DNA of 64,000 nt from Bdellovibrio sp. (GTDB taxonomy: Bacteria > Bdellovibrionota > Bacteriovoracia > Bacteriovoracales > Bacteriovoracaceae), in the NCBI GenBank assembly GCA_016187935.1, contig JACPIU010000014.1:124001-188000 (forward strand). The letters are read 5' to 3'. Every line of letters begins with the position of its first letter. Within the stretch, counting starts at the first letter, position 1. Positions 20,156-28,542 of the stretch are shown here, piece by piece. The translations under genes were made by a program, and so were the position numbers. A model generated the notes under the pieces. The model was given only the letters and a program-made list of their open reading frames with translations, did not search any database and was not told the DNA's origin.

Positions 20156-21681
20156 CCAATTTCCGTACTCGTTCAATTGATGGTGAGCTGCAAATACTTA
20201 AAGAAGAGATTGAGGGATACGCGCTCACATCAGGATTAGATTTTTATCCGGTGTTGTTTGAAGTTTGTGATTACGACACCGTCAACATTTTGGCCGCCCA
20301 AGGTGGTTTTCCTTCGCGCTATCCTCATTGGCGTTTTGGGATGGAGTATGACCAGCTTTCCAAAGGGTATGCTTACGGTTTACAAAAAATTTATGAAATG
20401 GTGGTTAACACCAATCCCTGCTATGCCTATCTTTTGAACGCCAATCACTGGGTGGATCAGAAAATTGTCATGGCCCATGTCTTTGGGCATGCCGATTTTT
20501 TTAAAAATAATTTGTGGTTTCACAATACTGATAGAAAGATGATGGATGTGATGGCCAATCATGGCACCAAAATACGGCGTTACATGAATAGGTATGGTCA
20601 GGATCGGGTGGAGGCCCATATTGATCGCGTTTTATCTTTAGAAAATCTGCTTTCGATGGACGTGCTCTTCGAAACTGCAGAATTACAAAGACGAAGAACC
20701 GATATTGAAAAATTGGCCAGTGAGGAAAAGAAACAAGGGCAAGATGATGATCGATCCCAGGCACTTAAATCTTTTATGCGATCGAAAGAACGCTACAAGG
20801 GGAAGCTAGAAGGTCCCGCAAAAGACGATGAGCGTGCTTCAGATGAGGCCCGTCCCATGGCCGCGGCCCTCAAGAAACTTCCAACCAAAGATATTATGGC
20901 CTTTTTGATGGATTACGCGCCTTTGCAGGAATGGGAATCCGACGTGGTTGGGATTTTGCGTGACGAAGCCTATTATTTTTTGCCTCAGAGAATGACTAAG
21001 ATAATGAATGAAGGTTGGGCCAGTTATTGGCACTCCACCATTATGTGTACAAAGGCCTTGAGCCCCAGCGAAATTATCGATTTTGCCGACCACCACGCCG
21101 GAGTTATGGCCATGTCCCGGCAACAGCTAAACCCTTACAAAGTAGGCATCGAACTCTTTCGGGATATCGAATATCGCTGGAATACCGGCAAGTTCGGGAA
21201 GGATTATTTGGAATGCAATGACATGCATGAAAAAACCCACTGGAATAAAAATCTTGGGCAGGGAAGAGAGAAAATCTTTCAAGTACGACGGACTCACAAT
21301 GACATTACGTTTATAGATGAGTTTTTCACTCCGGAATTTTGCGAGCGTCAGCAACTCTTTACTTACAAGTACAACCCAAGAACCGGAAGAAATGAAATTG
21401 AAACGCGCGATTTTCAGCTGATAAAATCAAAACTCCTTACCTCACTCACCAACTTTGGGCAGCCTCTGATTGAAATAACTGAGGCGAACTTTGAGAATCG
21501 GGGCGAGCTTCTCTTGCGTCATGTCCATCAAGGAGTCGATCTCGACATGGGATTTGCTACCGAGACCATGAGAAATATTTTCCAATTATGGAAAAGACCA
21601 ATCAATCTGCTCACAAAAGTGGATGACAGCGAAACCCTTTTTTCTTTTGATGGCAAGGAAATGAGAACACGTGCGAAATAG
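20152..21681 (+). CDS. spoVR: SpoVR family protein (YcgB)
   Basis: 509 residues. SpoVR was named from Bacillus sporulation, but the family is widespread in non-sporulating proteobacteria, where it goes with PrkA and YeaH. Family features: [27 protein letters not shown], the histidine-rich [11 protein letters not shown], and [13 protein letters not shown]. About 45 residues after the second third are charged and variable (190-235). ATGA-coupled to yeaH. Cytoplasmic, with no catalytic function proven. A gap of 85 bases separates it from the FecR gene. Confidence 0.95.
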   Translation: MTNFRTRSIDGELQILKEEIEGYALTSGLDFYPVLFEVCDYDTVNILAAQGGFPSRYPHWRFGMEYDQLSKGYAYGLQKIYEMVVNTNPCYAYLLNANHWVDQKIVMAHVFGHADFFKNNLWFHNTDRKMMDVMANHGTKIRRYMNRYGQDRVEAHIDRVLSLENLLSMDVLFETAELQRRRTDIEKLASEEKKQGQDDDRSQALKSFMRSKERYKGKLEGPAKDDERASDEARPMAAALKKLPTKDIMAFLMDYAPLQEWESDVVGILRDEAYYFLPQRMTKIMNEGWASYWHSTIMCTKALSPSEIIDFADHHAGVMAMSRQQLNPYKVGIELFRDIEYRWNTGKFGKDYLECNDMHEKTHWNKNLGQGREKIFQVRRTHNDITFIDEFFTPEFCERQQLFTYKYNPRTGRNEIETRDFQLIKSKLLTSLTNFGQPLIEITEANFENRGELLLRHVHQGVDLDMGFATETMRNIFQLWKRPINLLTKVDDSETLFSFDGKEMRTRAK

Positions 21682-21766
21682 TTCTTTGTAGACTCTTTCT
21701 GGGCATTCGTTCTTAGTATACAATTTACTTTGTTCATTAATCTTCAATGTAAGAGGTCAAATTGCT

Positions 21767-23641
21767 ATGTCCCATTTATTCAAATTATCCCTGGCAGGCC
21801 TGGTGGTATTTTTGTGCTTTGCCATGGAAGCAAAAGTTCCGCCGATCGTTGGTAAAGTAGAGAAAATTCGCGGTAAGGTGACTCAACTGCGTGCCGGCGC
21901 CCATTTAGCTTCCATCGTTCAGCAAGATGATACCTTTATTGAAGATACATCGCTGGTGACTTATGAGAATAGTTTTGTACAAGTGAGAATGAGTGATCAA
22001 TCGCTTGTATCCTTGGGGCCCAAAAGCATGTTGCTATTGAAGGAAACCAGCAAACCCGATTCTCCTGGCGTGATTACTCTGTTGAAGGGCAGGTTGCGTT
22101 CCCAGGTGGAAGGCGATACCTCTAAGCGCACCAAACTTATGATTCGGACCCAGACGGCCGCAATGGGTGTGCGTGGCACAGATTTTCAAACGATTTATAA
22201 TCCTCAAAACAAAAATACCGCTCTGGTGACGTTTGAAGGGAAAGTCGCCATGGCCCAGTTAGATGAGGAGCAAGTGCGTGCGGCAATGCTAGAAAAAGTT
22301 CGGAACATTGAAATTGATGAGGTTACAGCGCAGGGAATTTCTGTCAAACAGACGGATGAGACTTTGGGAGAGACCAAGAGTCTGGTGAGAGTTCTCGAAA
22401 GTGATAAAGTGATCGAGGTGAAAGGAGGACAGTTCTCGGGTACCGTTCAGGCGCTTGAGCGTGCTTCCGAACCTGTGAAGATATCGCCTGTACAGTTGAA
22501 CGCGCTTTATAAAAATGCTGAAATGAAGGAAAAATCCGAGGAAACTGTGAAGGCCACTGAAGAGGAGGTTCAGGATTTAGATAGTCTACGTTTAAATGTT
22601 AAACAGGAGCCGCAAAAGGTCGCTCCTGAGGGCGTGATAGATGTGAAGAATGATGTGTATGCACCCAAATCGGGAGGGTTGGTTGATCTTGAAAGCGGGA
22701 TTTATGTTCCGCCTCCGAAGGATAGCGAGTTTAATGACAAGTATGGTGTTTTTGTTCCCAAAAATGTCGGTGCTGTGGATGTTGAAACCGGGCAGTATAA
22801 GGCCCCGGATGGTGTTAAGCTTGATGCTTCTAAAGGTTTTGTTCCTGTTCCGGGAGCGAAGGCAAACGATACTGTTCTGCTTGCGACGATTTCTGGGCTC
22901 AATCAAAATCTCAATACCAACGTGGTACTTAGTTCGCATGTGAACGAAACAGTAATGCAAGAACCGACTCTCACTTTGCAAGAGTTATCAACCAAAGATC
23001 AGCTCAAGTTTGAGGCGGGTTTTATGTCACAGAAGTTGGAATACTCGAATGATCCGCAACATGGAGACGTAACTCTCAAGGCCGATAGCTATAAGTACTA
23101 CGAGGTTTGGTGGTTTATGGCCTCGGGAACCCAGTTTCAACCTTTTATTTCAATTGGGGCCCACTATATTGATTACAAAACGTCTAATCCTTCCGTGCTT
23201 CAAGGTTCTGATAAGCATCTGGCGATTTCCACTGGCGGAAAATTAATCCTGAATGATCGCTGGAATCTTCTGGCAATTGGAAGTACGGAGCAAACCCCAT
23301 ATCTTAAATATACTGGGACCCAACAAAGTATCGAAAGGGTAGCGCGTATTAAGATGAAGGCCCGGGCCACCGGGACTATTTGGGAGAAAGATAAATGGAA
23401 TTTAGTCTTTGATGGTTGTGTGATTTTTATGCCATCCAAAACCAAGGCAGACATGGAGACGGGGATTGGCTATGGTTTTGAAATTTCTCCCAAGATACGT
23501 TACCAATGGCGCCCTGTGCGGACCATCGAAGCTGGTCCCCTGGTACGGAATGAAATGTCGACAGTTTCTGGTCCTGGCTTTCAATCCGATGCCAACCAGT
23601 TTACGGGCGGATTACTTCTGAACTACCGTCACTTTTTTTGA
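21767..23641 (+). CDS. Secreted FecR-domain protein with outer-membrane beta-barrel-like end
   Basis: 624 residues. A signal peptide (LAGLVVFLCFAMEAKVP) leads into a FecR domain at about 25-140, with IVGKVEKIRGKVTQLRAG, VQVRMSDQSLVSLGPKSMLLL and QTAAMGVRGTDF, the last being very typical. A middle region of about 190 residues contains repeated GxxDxExGxYxxP units near residues 285-360 (GGLVDLESGIYVPPP, YGVFVPKNVGAVDVETGQY), similar to the tail of the FHA-RDD protein at 2587. The C-terminal 190 residues alternate polar and hydrophobic residues and end in Phe, as outer-membrane barrels do. Family knowledge: FecR domains are periplasmic; a FecR-barrel fusion is unusual and its role here is unknown. 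It converges on the next gene with a 30-base overlap of the coding ends. Confidence 0.75.
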   Translation: MSHLFKLSLAGLVVFLCFAMEAKVPPIVGKVEKIRGKVTQLRAGAHLASIVQQDDTFIEDTSLVTYENSFVQVRMSDQSLVSLGPKSMLLLKETSKPDSPGVITLLKGRLRSQVEGDTSKRTKLMIRTQTAAMGVRGTDFQTIYNPQNKNTALVTFEGKVAMAQLDEEQVRAAMLEKVRNIEIDEVTAQGISVKQTDETLGETKSLVRVLESDKVIEVKGGQFSGTVQALERASEPVKISPVQLNALYKNAEMKEKSEETVKATEEEVQDLDSLRLNVKQEPQKVAPEGVIDVKNDVYAPKSGGLVDLESGIYVPPPKDSEFNDKYGVFVPKNVGAVDVETGQYKAPDGVKLDASKGFVPVPGAKANDTVLLATISGLNQNLNTNVVLSSHVNETVMQEPTLTLQELSTKDQLKFEAGFMSQKLEYSNDPQHGDVTLKADSYKYYEVWWFMASGTQFQPFISIGAHYIDYKTSNPSVLQGSDKHLAISTGGKLILNDRWNLLAIGSTEQTPYLKYTGTQQSIERVARIKMKARATGTIWEKDKWNLVFDGCVIFMPSKTKADMETGIGYGFEISPKIRYQWRPVRTIEAGPLVRNEMSTVSGPGFQSDANQFTGGLLLNYRHFF

Positions 23642-25120
23642 TGGACTGGATGTACGCCCAAGAAGTTGGACTTCTATGCCATCTAATTCTTCAATATCTT
23701 TTTGATCAATAAGCAATGTCTCTTGCAGTGGTCCCTCGGTGGCTTTATCTTTTAATAGAGCAAGGGTAACCTCAGTATCGCTAAAAGTTTGTTCATCACG
23801 CTTCATCGTTTTGGATAAATCATCCCAGATGATACTCTGAAATAGAAACCAGCAATTAAGGCCATCATTTTTACGGCAGGCATTGCTGGCATTTTGATAG
23901 GCCAGTTTGATATCTTCATTCATGAGTGCGATGTAACTTCCCATGATAGAAGCTTCTTTGGGCAATTCGCCTTGAAAGAGCATTTTTAGAGAGCGCATTT
24001 GTTGGTGTGAACGTTGAAAATTATTAAGTCTGACTTGAAAGGCGGTATTAAGGAGAACTTTTTTCCTAATATCTGTCTCTTGATCGAGGATACGTGATAA
24101 AAGAGAAAGACCATCTTTGTATTGGGCCAGTATCCATGCCAGAGGTAAGGCGCGCTCGATGGCGTTTTTGGAGTTTTCTTTTTTTAGCAGGGCCAGTTTG
24201 AAATGACCGAAGGCCAACTCATAATGTCCTTTGGCCATTTCAATGTTTCCTTTAATATTTTCAGCATTGGGGCCGCTTAAGTCTTCTACAAATTCCAGGG
24301 CCTTCTTATCTTCACTAAGCCTAAAGTAAATGAGCCCTATAAGTTCTCGCGTTTTGTGTGATTGAAAAGCTTCACCAGGCAATTCTTGCAGGTATGGTTC
24401 GAGATAGCGTTCACGATTTGTATAAAGACCAAGCTTCAACCAAATACGAATGATATTATTGTCATCCAGATCGCGAGCAAAATTGCTCAAATCTCTTCCT
24501 CTAAGTGCAAAAACGTCGCCGCTTGCGAATTTGTAGAGTGAACTCGGCCACATGTGCTCTGTATCGGAATAGCGAAATGTTTGCGGTCCACAGGTGAAAA
24601 ATTCTTCTTTCATTTTCTGTTGATCTTTGGCCACCAAAGCACCCATGAACTTCAACATACAAATTTGCGGGTAATAGGCCACATTGCTGAAAAATTTGTT
24701 ATCCAGGATTTCATTCATGTCCGAAAAACGATCTTGGATGAAATAGGTCAGCGCCAGATAACGGTTGCGCACCATTTGAATGCCCATACCTTTGGGACGC
24801 CATTTTTCTAGAAAGAATTGCGCCCGTTTAACTTGACCATTGATCAAGTAATTCTTGGCCTCAAGAAGATTTAGAAAATCTTGTTTTCTGGCCGAAAGTT
24901 CTATTTGTTGAATTCTTTCTTCAACTTCTGGCAGCGACAAACCAGACCAGTCTTGGCCTTCAAAAGATTGCTGCAGTTTTTTTGTGCCATTATTGGAAGT
25001 CCTTTGGGCCCAAACCATCCCGCTCGAGATGAATATCAGTAAGAACCCCAGGACAAAAATCTTACCGAGCAAAAAAAACCCTTTTTTAAATTGCAAATCC
25101 TGATGATGTTCCATATTCAA
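23612..25120 (-). CDS. Secreted TPR-like helical repeat protein
   Basis: 502 residues. An N-terminal signal sequence or membrane anchor (FFLLGKIFVLGFLLIFISSGMVWAQ) precedes a long all-helical region of TPR character (for example AKNYLINGQVKRAQFFLEKW, then NIEMAKGHYELAFGHFKLALLKK). TPR proteins are scaffolds; no enzyme motif is present. The start is TTG 25120 or ATG 25114; neither has a strong ribosome binding site. Its last 30 bases overlap the end of the FecR gene. It diverges from the next gene by 49 bases. Confidence 0.65.
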   Translation of the reverse strand: MNMEHHQDLQFKKGFFLLGKIFVLGFLLIFISSGMVWAQRTSNNGTKKLQQSFEGQDWSGLSLPEVEERIQQIELSARKQDFLNLLEAKNYLINGQVKRAQFFLEKWRPKGMGIQMVRNRYLALTYFIQDRFSDMNEILDNKFFSNVAYYPQICMLKFMGALVAKDQQKMKEEFFTCGPQTFRYSDTEHMWPSSLYKFASGDVFALRGRDLSNFARDLDDNNIIRIWLKLGLYTNRERYLEPYLQELPGEAFQSHKTRELIGLIYFRLSEDKKALEFVEDLSGPNAENIKGNIEMAKGHYELAFGHFKLALLKKENSKNAIERALPLAWILAQYKDGLSLLSRILDQETDIRKKVLLNTAFQVRLNNFQRSHQQMRSLKMLFQGELPKEASIMGSYIALMNEDIKLAYQNASNACRKNDGLNCWFLFQSIIWDDLSKTMKRDEQTFSDTEVTLALLKDKATEGPLQETLLIDQKDIEELDGIEVQLLGRTSSPSKKVTVVQK

Positions 25121-25169
25121 ACTCTTCGGGACTTATACCGATAAACTTGAAAAATGCTGTGAATAAGTT

Positions 25170-26855
25170 ATGAAGATGAGTGGGTTGAAGATCCTGAGTA
25201 TATTGGTTGCATCGGTTGTCGCTGTGGCCCATGCCTTTGTACCACTGGAATCGCTGGTTCTGGGTGATCTCTCGCAAATTTTGTTGGAGAGAAAATCGGA
25301 CCCGATACAATATGTCCTTCGTATCGACAAGGAGAGCGATGCTAGCATGAATGCTTATACCCGCTTTCTGGCATTTTATCGGGGAGTCTACGCGGAAGGT
25401 GAAAATCTAAAAAATTACTGCCCTTATGCGCCGACAGCTATCTATGCTCGTCCAATTGAGCTCGAACAGGTTAAGCGTTCGGTGATGGCGACTTTGCAAT
25501 ATCTCGGCCTTGATTTGAGCACTCGCGCCTTGGCCCTCTATGCCAAGCAGCTTGAATTCAACCAGGATGAATGGCGCAATTTGGCCGACCGCCTAGTTGG
25601 ACAATATTGCTCAAGAAATTTAACCATTATCAGTCTCAAGCAGTTGCGAAAAAATTTAGATATTTATTTTGAGCATGGAGCATCTTTTGAATTACCGTCA
25701 GTTCAGGCCAATCCACTTTTTCCTAAATCGCTTTCAGGTAAATTTCAAACTGAAAAATCTCGCGAGTTGGAATTCCTACAAACAGTGAAGTTATTTCGTG
25801 CTGTTTGTTCTTGGGGGAACGAATCAGATAATCCTCGACTTCTGGTTCCCTTTTTACGCAATCCTATCATCATGGCCACAGTTATCCGACATCTCACTGA
25901 TATGGAGATGGCCTATAATTCCATTGATAATTCTGTTTACTTAACATCAAGAATAAACAGCGGTGTCAAAGTGTGGTGTGAGAATTTAGTTTGTCGCAAG
26001 AGAACTTCGGAATATATGGAGAAAAAGCTTTTTCGAGCGATCGGAAGTAAATCCTTTAAGGGGGATCTCGAATCACTCTATTGTCACAATTTCAGAGATC
26101 TCGATTTCCTCAATCGTGAGCAGGTTCCGGAAATTAAAAAGTGGACGGATCATCAGAGCTTTGATGATTTTAATTTTCAACAATCACAGTTTCTGGCGCT
26201 CTTAACCGGTGTTCCCGATTTTCTTTTGCGAAGTACAAATTTCTTGACCTCACAGGAAATCTTGCGAACAAGTTTTGATCAAACCTGGGATGAATGGGCC
26301 CAAGGTCAAGTCAAAACCCAAAGTCGTGATCTCTATTATGAGGAACCTCTTGCCATGGAGTTGGTTGAGCGAAAGTTATATTTCAATCCGTTCAGGCCCG
26401 ATTTTAAGGTGGTATTTGATGTCAATCTCGGAGAGTTGGATCGTGCCAATCGCATTGTCGGCAAGATTCGGGCCAAGTTCCATTTACAAATCCACAATTC
26501 TTTTCTTGCATGGATTCGCAATGAGTGGAATAACTTAGATCCTCGTAATGTGCGTAAAAAAGATTCTATCATCAAGAATATGATAAAGAGTATTGAAGAC
26601 CAGGTTCAGGCCAATCGGAAAAATTTTATTCTCCCACCCTGGGATGGTAACCTGGAAAATCTTATTGCCGATGAGATTATTCAGCAGCTTTCTCTTTACA
26701 AAGGGCCTTTTTTTAGTAAGTCCCCCAAAGGAATTACGCGTATCCCTATCGAGATCAATTATGGGCCATTCGCTCTTAAATATTTGGCCTATGAGGCCCA
26801 AGTCAAAAAAGAGTCCCAAGCGATAGATTACTCCTCCTACGAATATAGTGATTAG
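25170..26855 (+). CDS. Secreted hypothetical protein, 561 residues
   Basis: A large protein that I do not recognise. The N-terminus is a signal peptide (LKILSILVASVVAVAHAF), so it is exported, probably to the periplasm. The body is helical and basic, with no repeats and four cysteines near residues 270-310 (VWCENLVCRKR, SLYCHNF). It starts at ATG 25170, with a second ATG at 25176. The gap to the divergent TPR gene is 49 bases, so the promoter overlaps that gene's. It is followed closely by rpoH on the same strand. Confidence 0.65.
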   Translation: MKMSGLKILSILVASVVAVAHAFVPLESLVLGDLSQILLERKSDPIQYVLRIDKESDASMNAYTRFLAFYRGVYAEGENLKNYCPYAPTAIYARPIELEQVKRSVMATLQYLGLDLSTRALALYAKQLEFNQDEWRNLADRLVGQYCSRNLTIISLKQLRKNLDIYFEHGASFELPSVQANPLFPKSLSGKFQTEKSRELEFLQTVKLFRAVCSWGNESDNPRLLVPFLRNPIIMATVIRHLTDMEMAYNSIDNSVYLTSRINSGVKVWCENLVCRKRTSEYMEKKLFRAIGSKSFKGDLESLYCHNFRDLDFLNREQVPEIKKWTDHQSFDDFNFQQSQFLALLTGVPDFLLRSTNFLTSQEILRTSFDQTWDEWAQGQVKTQSRDLYYEEPLAMELVERKLYFNPFRPDFKVVFDVNLGELDRANRIVGKIRAKFHLQIHNSFLAWIRNEWNNLDPRNVRKKDSIIKNMIKSIEDQVQANRKNFILPPWDGNLENLIADEIIQQLSLYKGPFFSKSPKGITRIPIEINYGPFALKYLAYEAQVKKESQAIDYSSYEYSD

Positions 26856-26921
26856 ACAACTTAGCTGTCCCTGACATATTTGGCCTGCAAGTATTAAAAA
26901 ATTTTGGTAAAAACCTGTTTC

Positions 26922-27890
26922 ATGAAGATACCCAAGCGCAAGTCTCCCAAAAAAACTGCCAGACCTGAAGTGGTGGATGTCAGTTCTGAGTCCCCAACTG
27001 AGTTACCCATTGTTCCGGTATCAAATGGGCGCGCTGTTACTCTTTATGAACCAGGCCCTACTCGCGATCCGCTTATTTTGTATTTGCGGCAGATCGCACG
27101 ATATAAGCTATTATCGCCTGAACAAGAGCAGGCCTTGACCCGGGCCTTGCATGAAACCGGCGATATTGAAGTAGCAAAGCAACTTGTTTTGGCCAATCTC
27201 CGTTTGGTGGTCAAGATTGCTTTTGAATATCGCAAGGTATATCAAAATCTCATGGACCTTATTCAAGAAGGTAATTTGGGCCTCATGAAGGCCGTCTCCA
27301 AATATGATCCTGATAAAGGCGCAAAACTCTCTTATTACGCAAGCTGGTGGATAAGGAGTTATATTTTAAAATACATTCTGGATAATTTTCGCTTAATTAA
27401 AATCGGTACGACCAATGAGCAAAAAAAACTTTTTTACAACTTATTGCGTGAAAAAAATCGTTTGATCTCCATGGGCATTGACCCGGATTATCAAACCTTG
27501 AGTGATAATTTAGGTGTTTCGGTTAAATCGGTGGCGTTGATGGATGAGCGGTTAAGTGGAGGACCTCAAGAGATCAGTTTAGATGCCCCCGTGGGGGATG
27601 ATGATTCCAAGTCCCTGGGAGATTATATTGGCAATGTTACCCCTGGGGTGGATGAGGAATTGGCCCACCTCGAAGAGCTTGATATTTTAAAAAAACATCT
27701 GGGTGGTTTTCTAGAAACATTAAAAGATAATCGTGACCGTGAGATCTTCAAAAAGCGTCTTATGGATGAAATACCTGCTTCTTTGCAGGCCATTGCTGAT
27801 GAATATGGTGTGTCACGGGAGCGAATTCGACAGATAGAAGAACGGCTTATCAAGAACTTAAGGGTTTACATGCAGAAATTTATGGGGTAA
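26922..27890 (+). CDS. rpoH: RNA polymerase heat-shock sigma factor, sigma32 type
   Basis: Sigma70-family factor of the RpoH group, directing polymerase to heat-shock promoters. Region 2 is clear (NLRLVVKIAFEYRK, DLIQEGNLGLMKAV, YASWWIRSYI). An RpoH-box-like segment NEQKKLFYNLLREK follows, which separates it from primary sigma factors. Region 4 is at the C-terminus (LQAIADEYGVSRERIRQIEERLIK, a helix-turn-helix). Length about 322, against 284 for E. coli; the N-terminal extension of about 55 is Lys/Pro-rich. I use ATG 26922; a TTG at 26904 is in frame. Neither has a good ribosome binding site. An RpoH-type sigma next to rpsO-pnp is a plausible but not universal context. Confidence 0.85.
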   Translation: MKIPKRKSPKKTARPEVVDVSSESPTELPIVPVSNGRAVTLYEPGPTRDPLILYLRQIARYKLLSPEQEQALTRALHETGDIEVAKQLVLANLRLVVKIAFEYRKVYQNLMDLIQEGNLGLMKAVSKYDPDKGAKLSYYASWWIRSYILKYILDNFRLIKIGTTNEQKKLFYNLLREKNRLISMGIDPDYQTLSDNLGVSVKSVALMDERLSGGPQEISLDAPVGDDDSKSLGDYIGNVTPGVDEELAHLEELDILKKHLGGFLETLKDNRDREIFKKRLMDEIPASLQAIADEYGVSRERIRQIEERLIKNLRVYMQKFMG

Positions 27891-27967
27891 AAGTCCCCCT
27901 TTAGCGCCCTGCTCTGGGGATGGACAGGCCATCAACTGGGGTCGTGGTAAGTAAAGGAGTCATTGAA

Positions 27968-28234
27968 ATGATTACATTTGAGCAGAAGAAAAAAGTAGTC
28001 TCTCGTTTTGGTAAAAACGATAAAGACACTGGATCACCTGAAGTCCAAATTGCCTTGCTAACAGAAAGAATTAATGACTTGGCACCACATTTTGCCGCCA
28101 ATCCGAAGGACCATAACGGCAATCGCGGTTTGATGAAAATGATTGGGCAGCGTAAAAATCTGCTTCGGTATGTGCAGAGAATTGATCAGGCCAAATACAC
28201 TAAATTAATTACCGATCTAGGTCTCAGAAAATAA
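27968..28234 (+). CDS. rpsO: 30S ribosomal protein S15
   Basis: 88 residues, the usual S15 length. Typical sequence: FGKNDKDTGSPEVQIALLTERI, then HNGNRGLMKMIGQRKNLLRYVQ, where the small subunit protein binds 16S rRNA helix 22. AAAGGAG at 27953-27959 lies eight bases before ATG 27968, which decides the start over the upstream in-frame ATG at 27920. It is followed by a terminator and pnp, the classic rpsO-pnp arrangement. S15 in other bacteria represses its own translation through the 5' leader; the 77-base leader from rpoH contains a weak stem (TCCCC / GGGGA), but I cannot show a pseudoknot. Confidence 0.97.
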   Translation: MITFEQKKKVVSRFGKNDKDTGSPEVQIALLTERINDLAPHFAANPKDHNGNRGLMKMIGQRKNLLRYVQRIDQAKYTKLITDLGLRK

Positions 28235-28250
28235 CAAACCTTAAACTGAA

Positions 28251-28273
28251 GGGAGAATCAAATCTCCCTTTTT
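28251..28273 (+). terminator. Rho-independent terminator after rpsO
   Basis: GGGAGA (28251-28256) pairs with TCTCCC (28263-28268), six-base loop, followed by five T at 28269-28273. It separates rpsO from pnp, so pnp probably has its own promoter in the region to 28542, in addition to readthrough. Confidence 0.75.
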
Positions 28274-28467
28274 ATGTATTCATATCCTGGACTTTCACTG
28301 CGTGCGAGAGAAGTTATCATCATGAGAAGCTGATCGACGGCGTGTATATTTTGCGATAGAATGAAGTGATTGCAGAACAAAGTGAGGAGCGGGAGTTTGA
28401 ATTTGGGGGATATTTGAGGGGAAAACGAGCGTTTTTCTTTGAAATATTCTTTAAATTCAACTTCCAA
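28258..28467 (-). CDS. Possible small protein opposite the rpsO-pnp gap
   Basis: 69-codon frame from a TTG at 28467 on the strand opposite rpsO and pnp, filling most of the 308-base gap. Its sequence (for example LPLLTLFCNHFILSQN, then AVDQLLMMITSLARSE) looks protein-like, and an AAAGGG lies upstream, but the start is weak and the frame also stays open into antisense pnp. The stop lies within the rpsO terminator. The same region must contain the pnp promoter. Evidence is limited to coding appearance; it may be spurious. Confidence 0.3.
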   Translation of the reverse strand: MEVEFKEYFKEKRSFSPQISPKFKLPLLTLFCNHFILSQNIHAVDQLLMMITSLARSESPGYEYIKREI

Positions 28468-28542
28468 TTCTTTTGCAATCCCTTTTAAATATTTTTTATT
28501 ATGGCCCTTATCCTTTGGAGGGTTAGCATAGGAGTTATGTGT

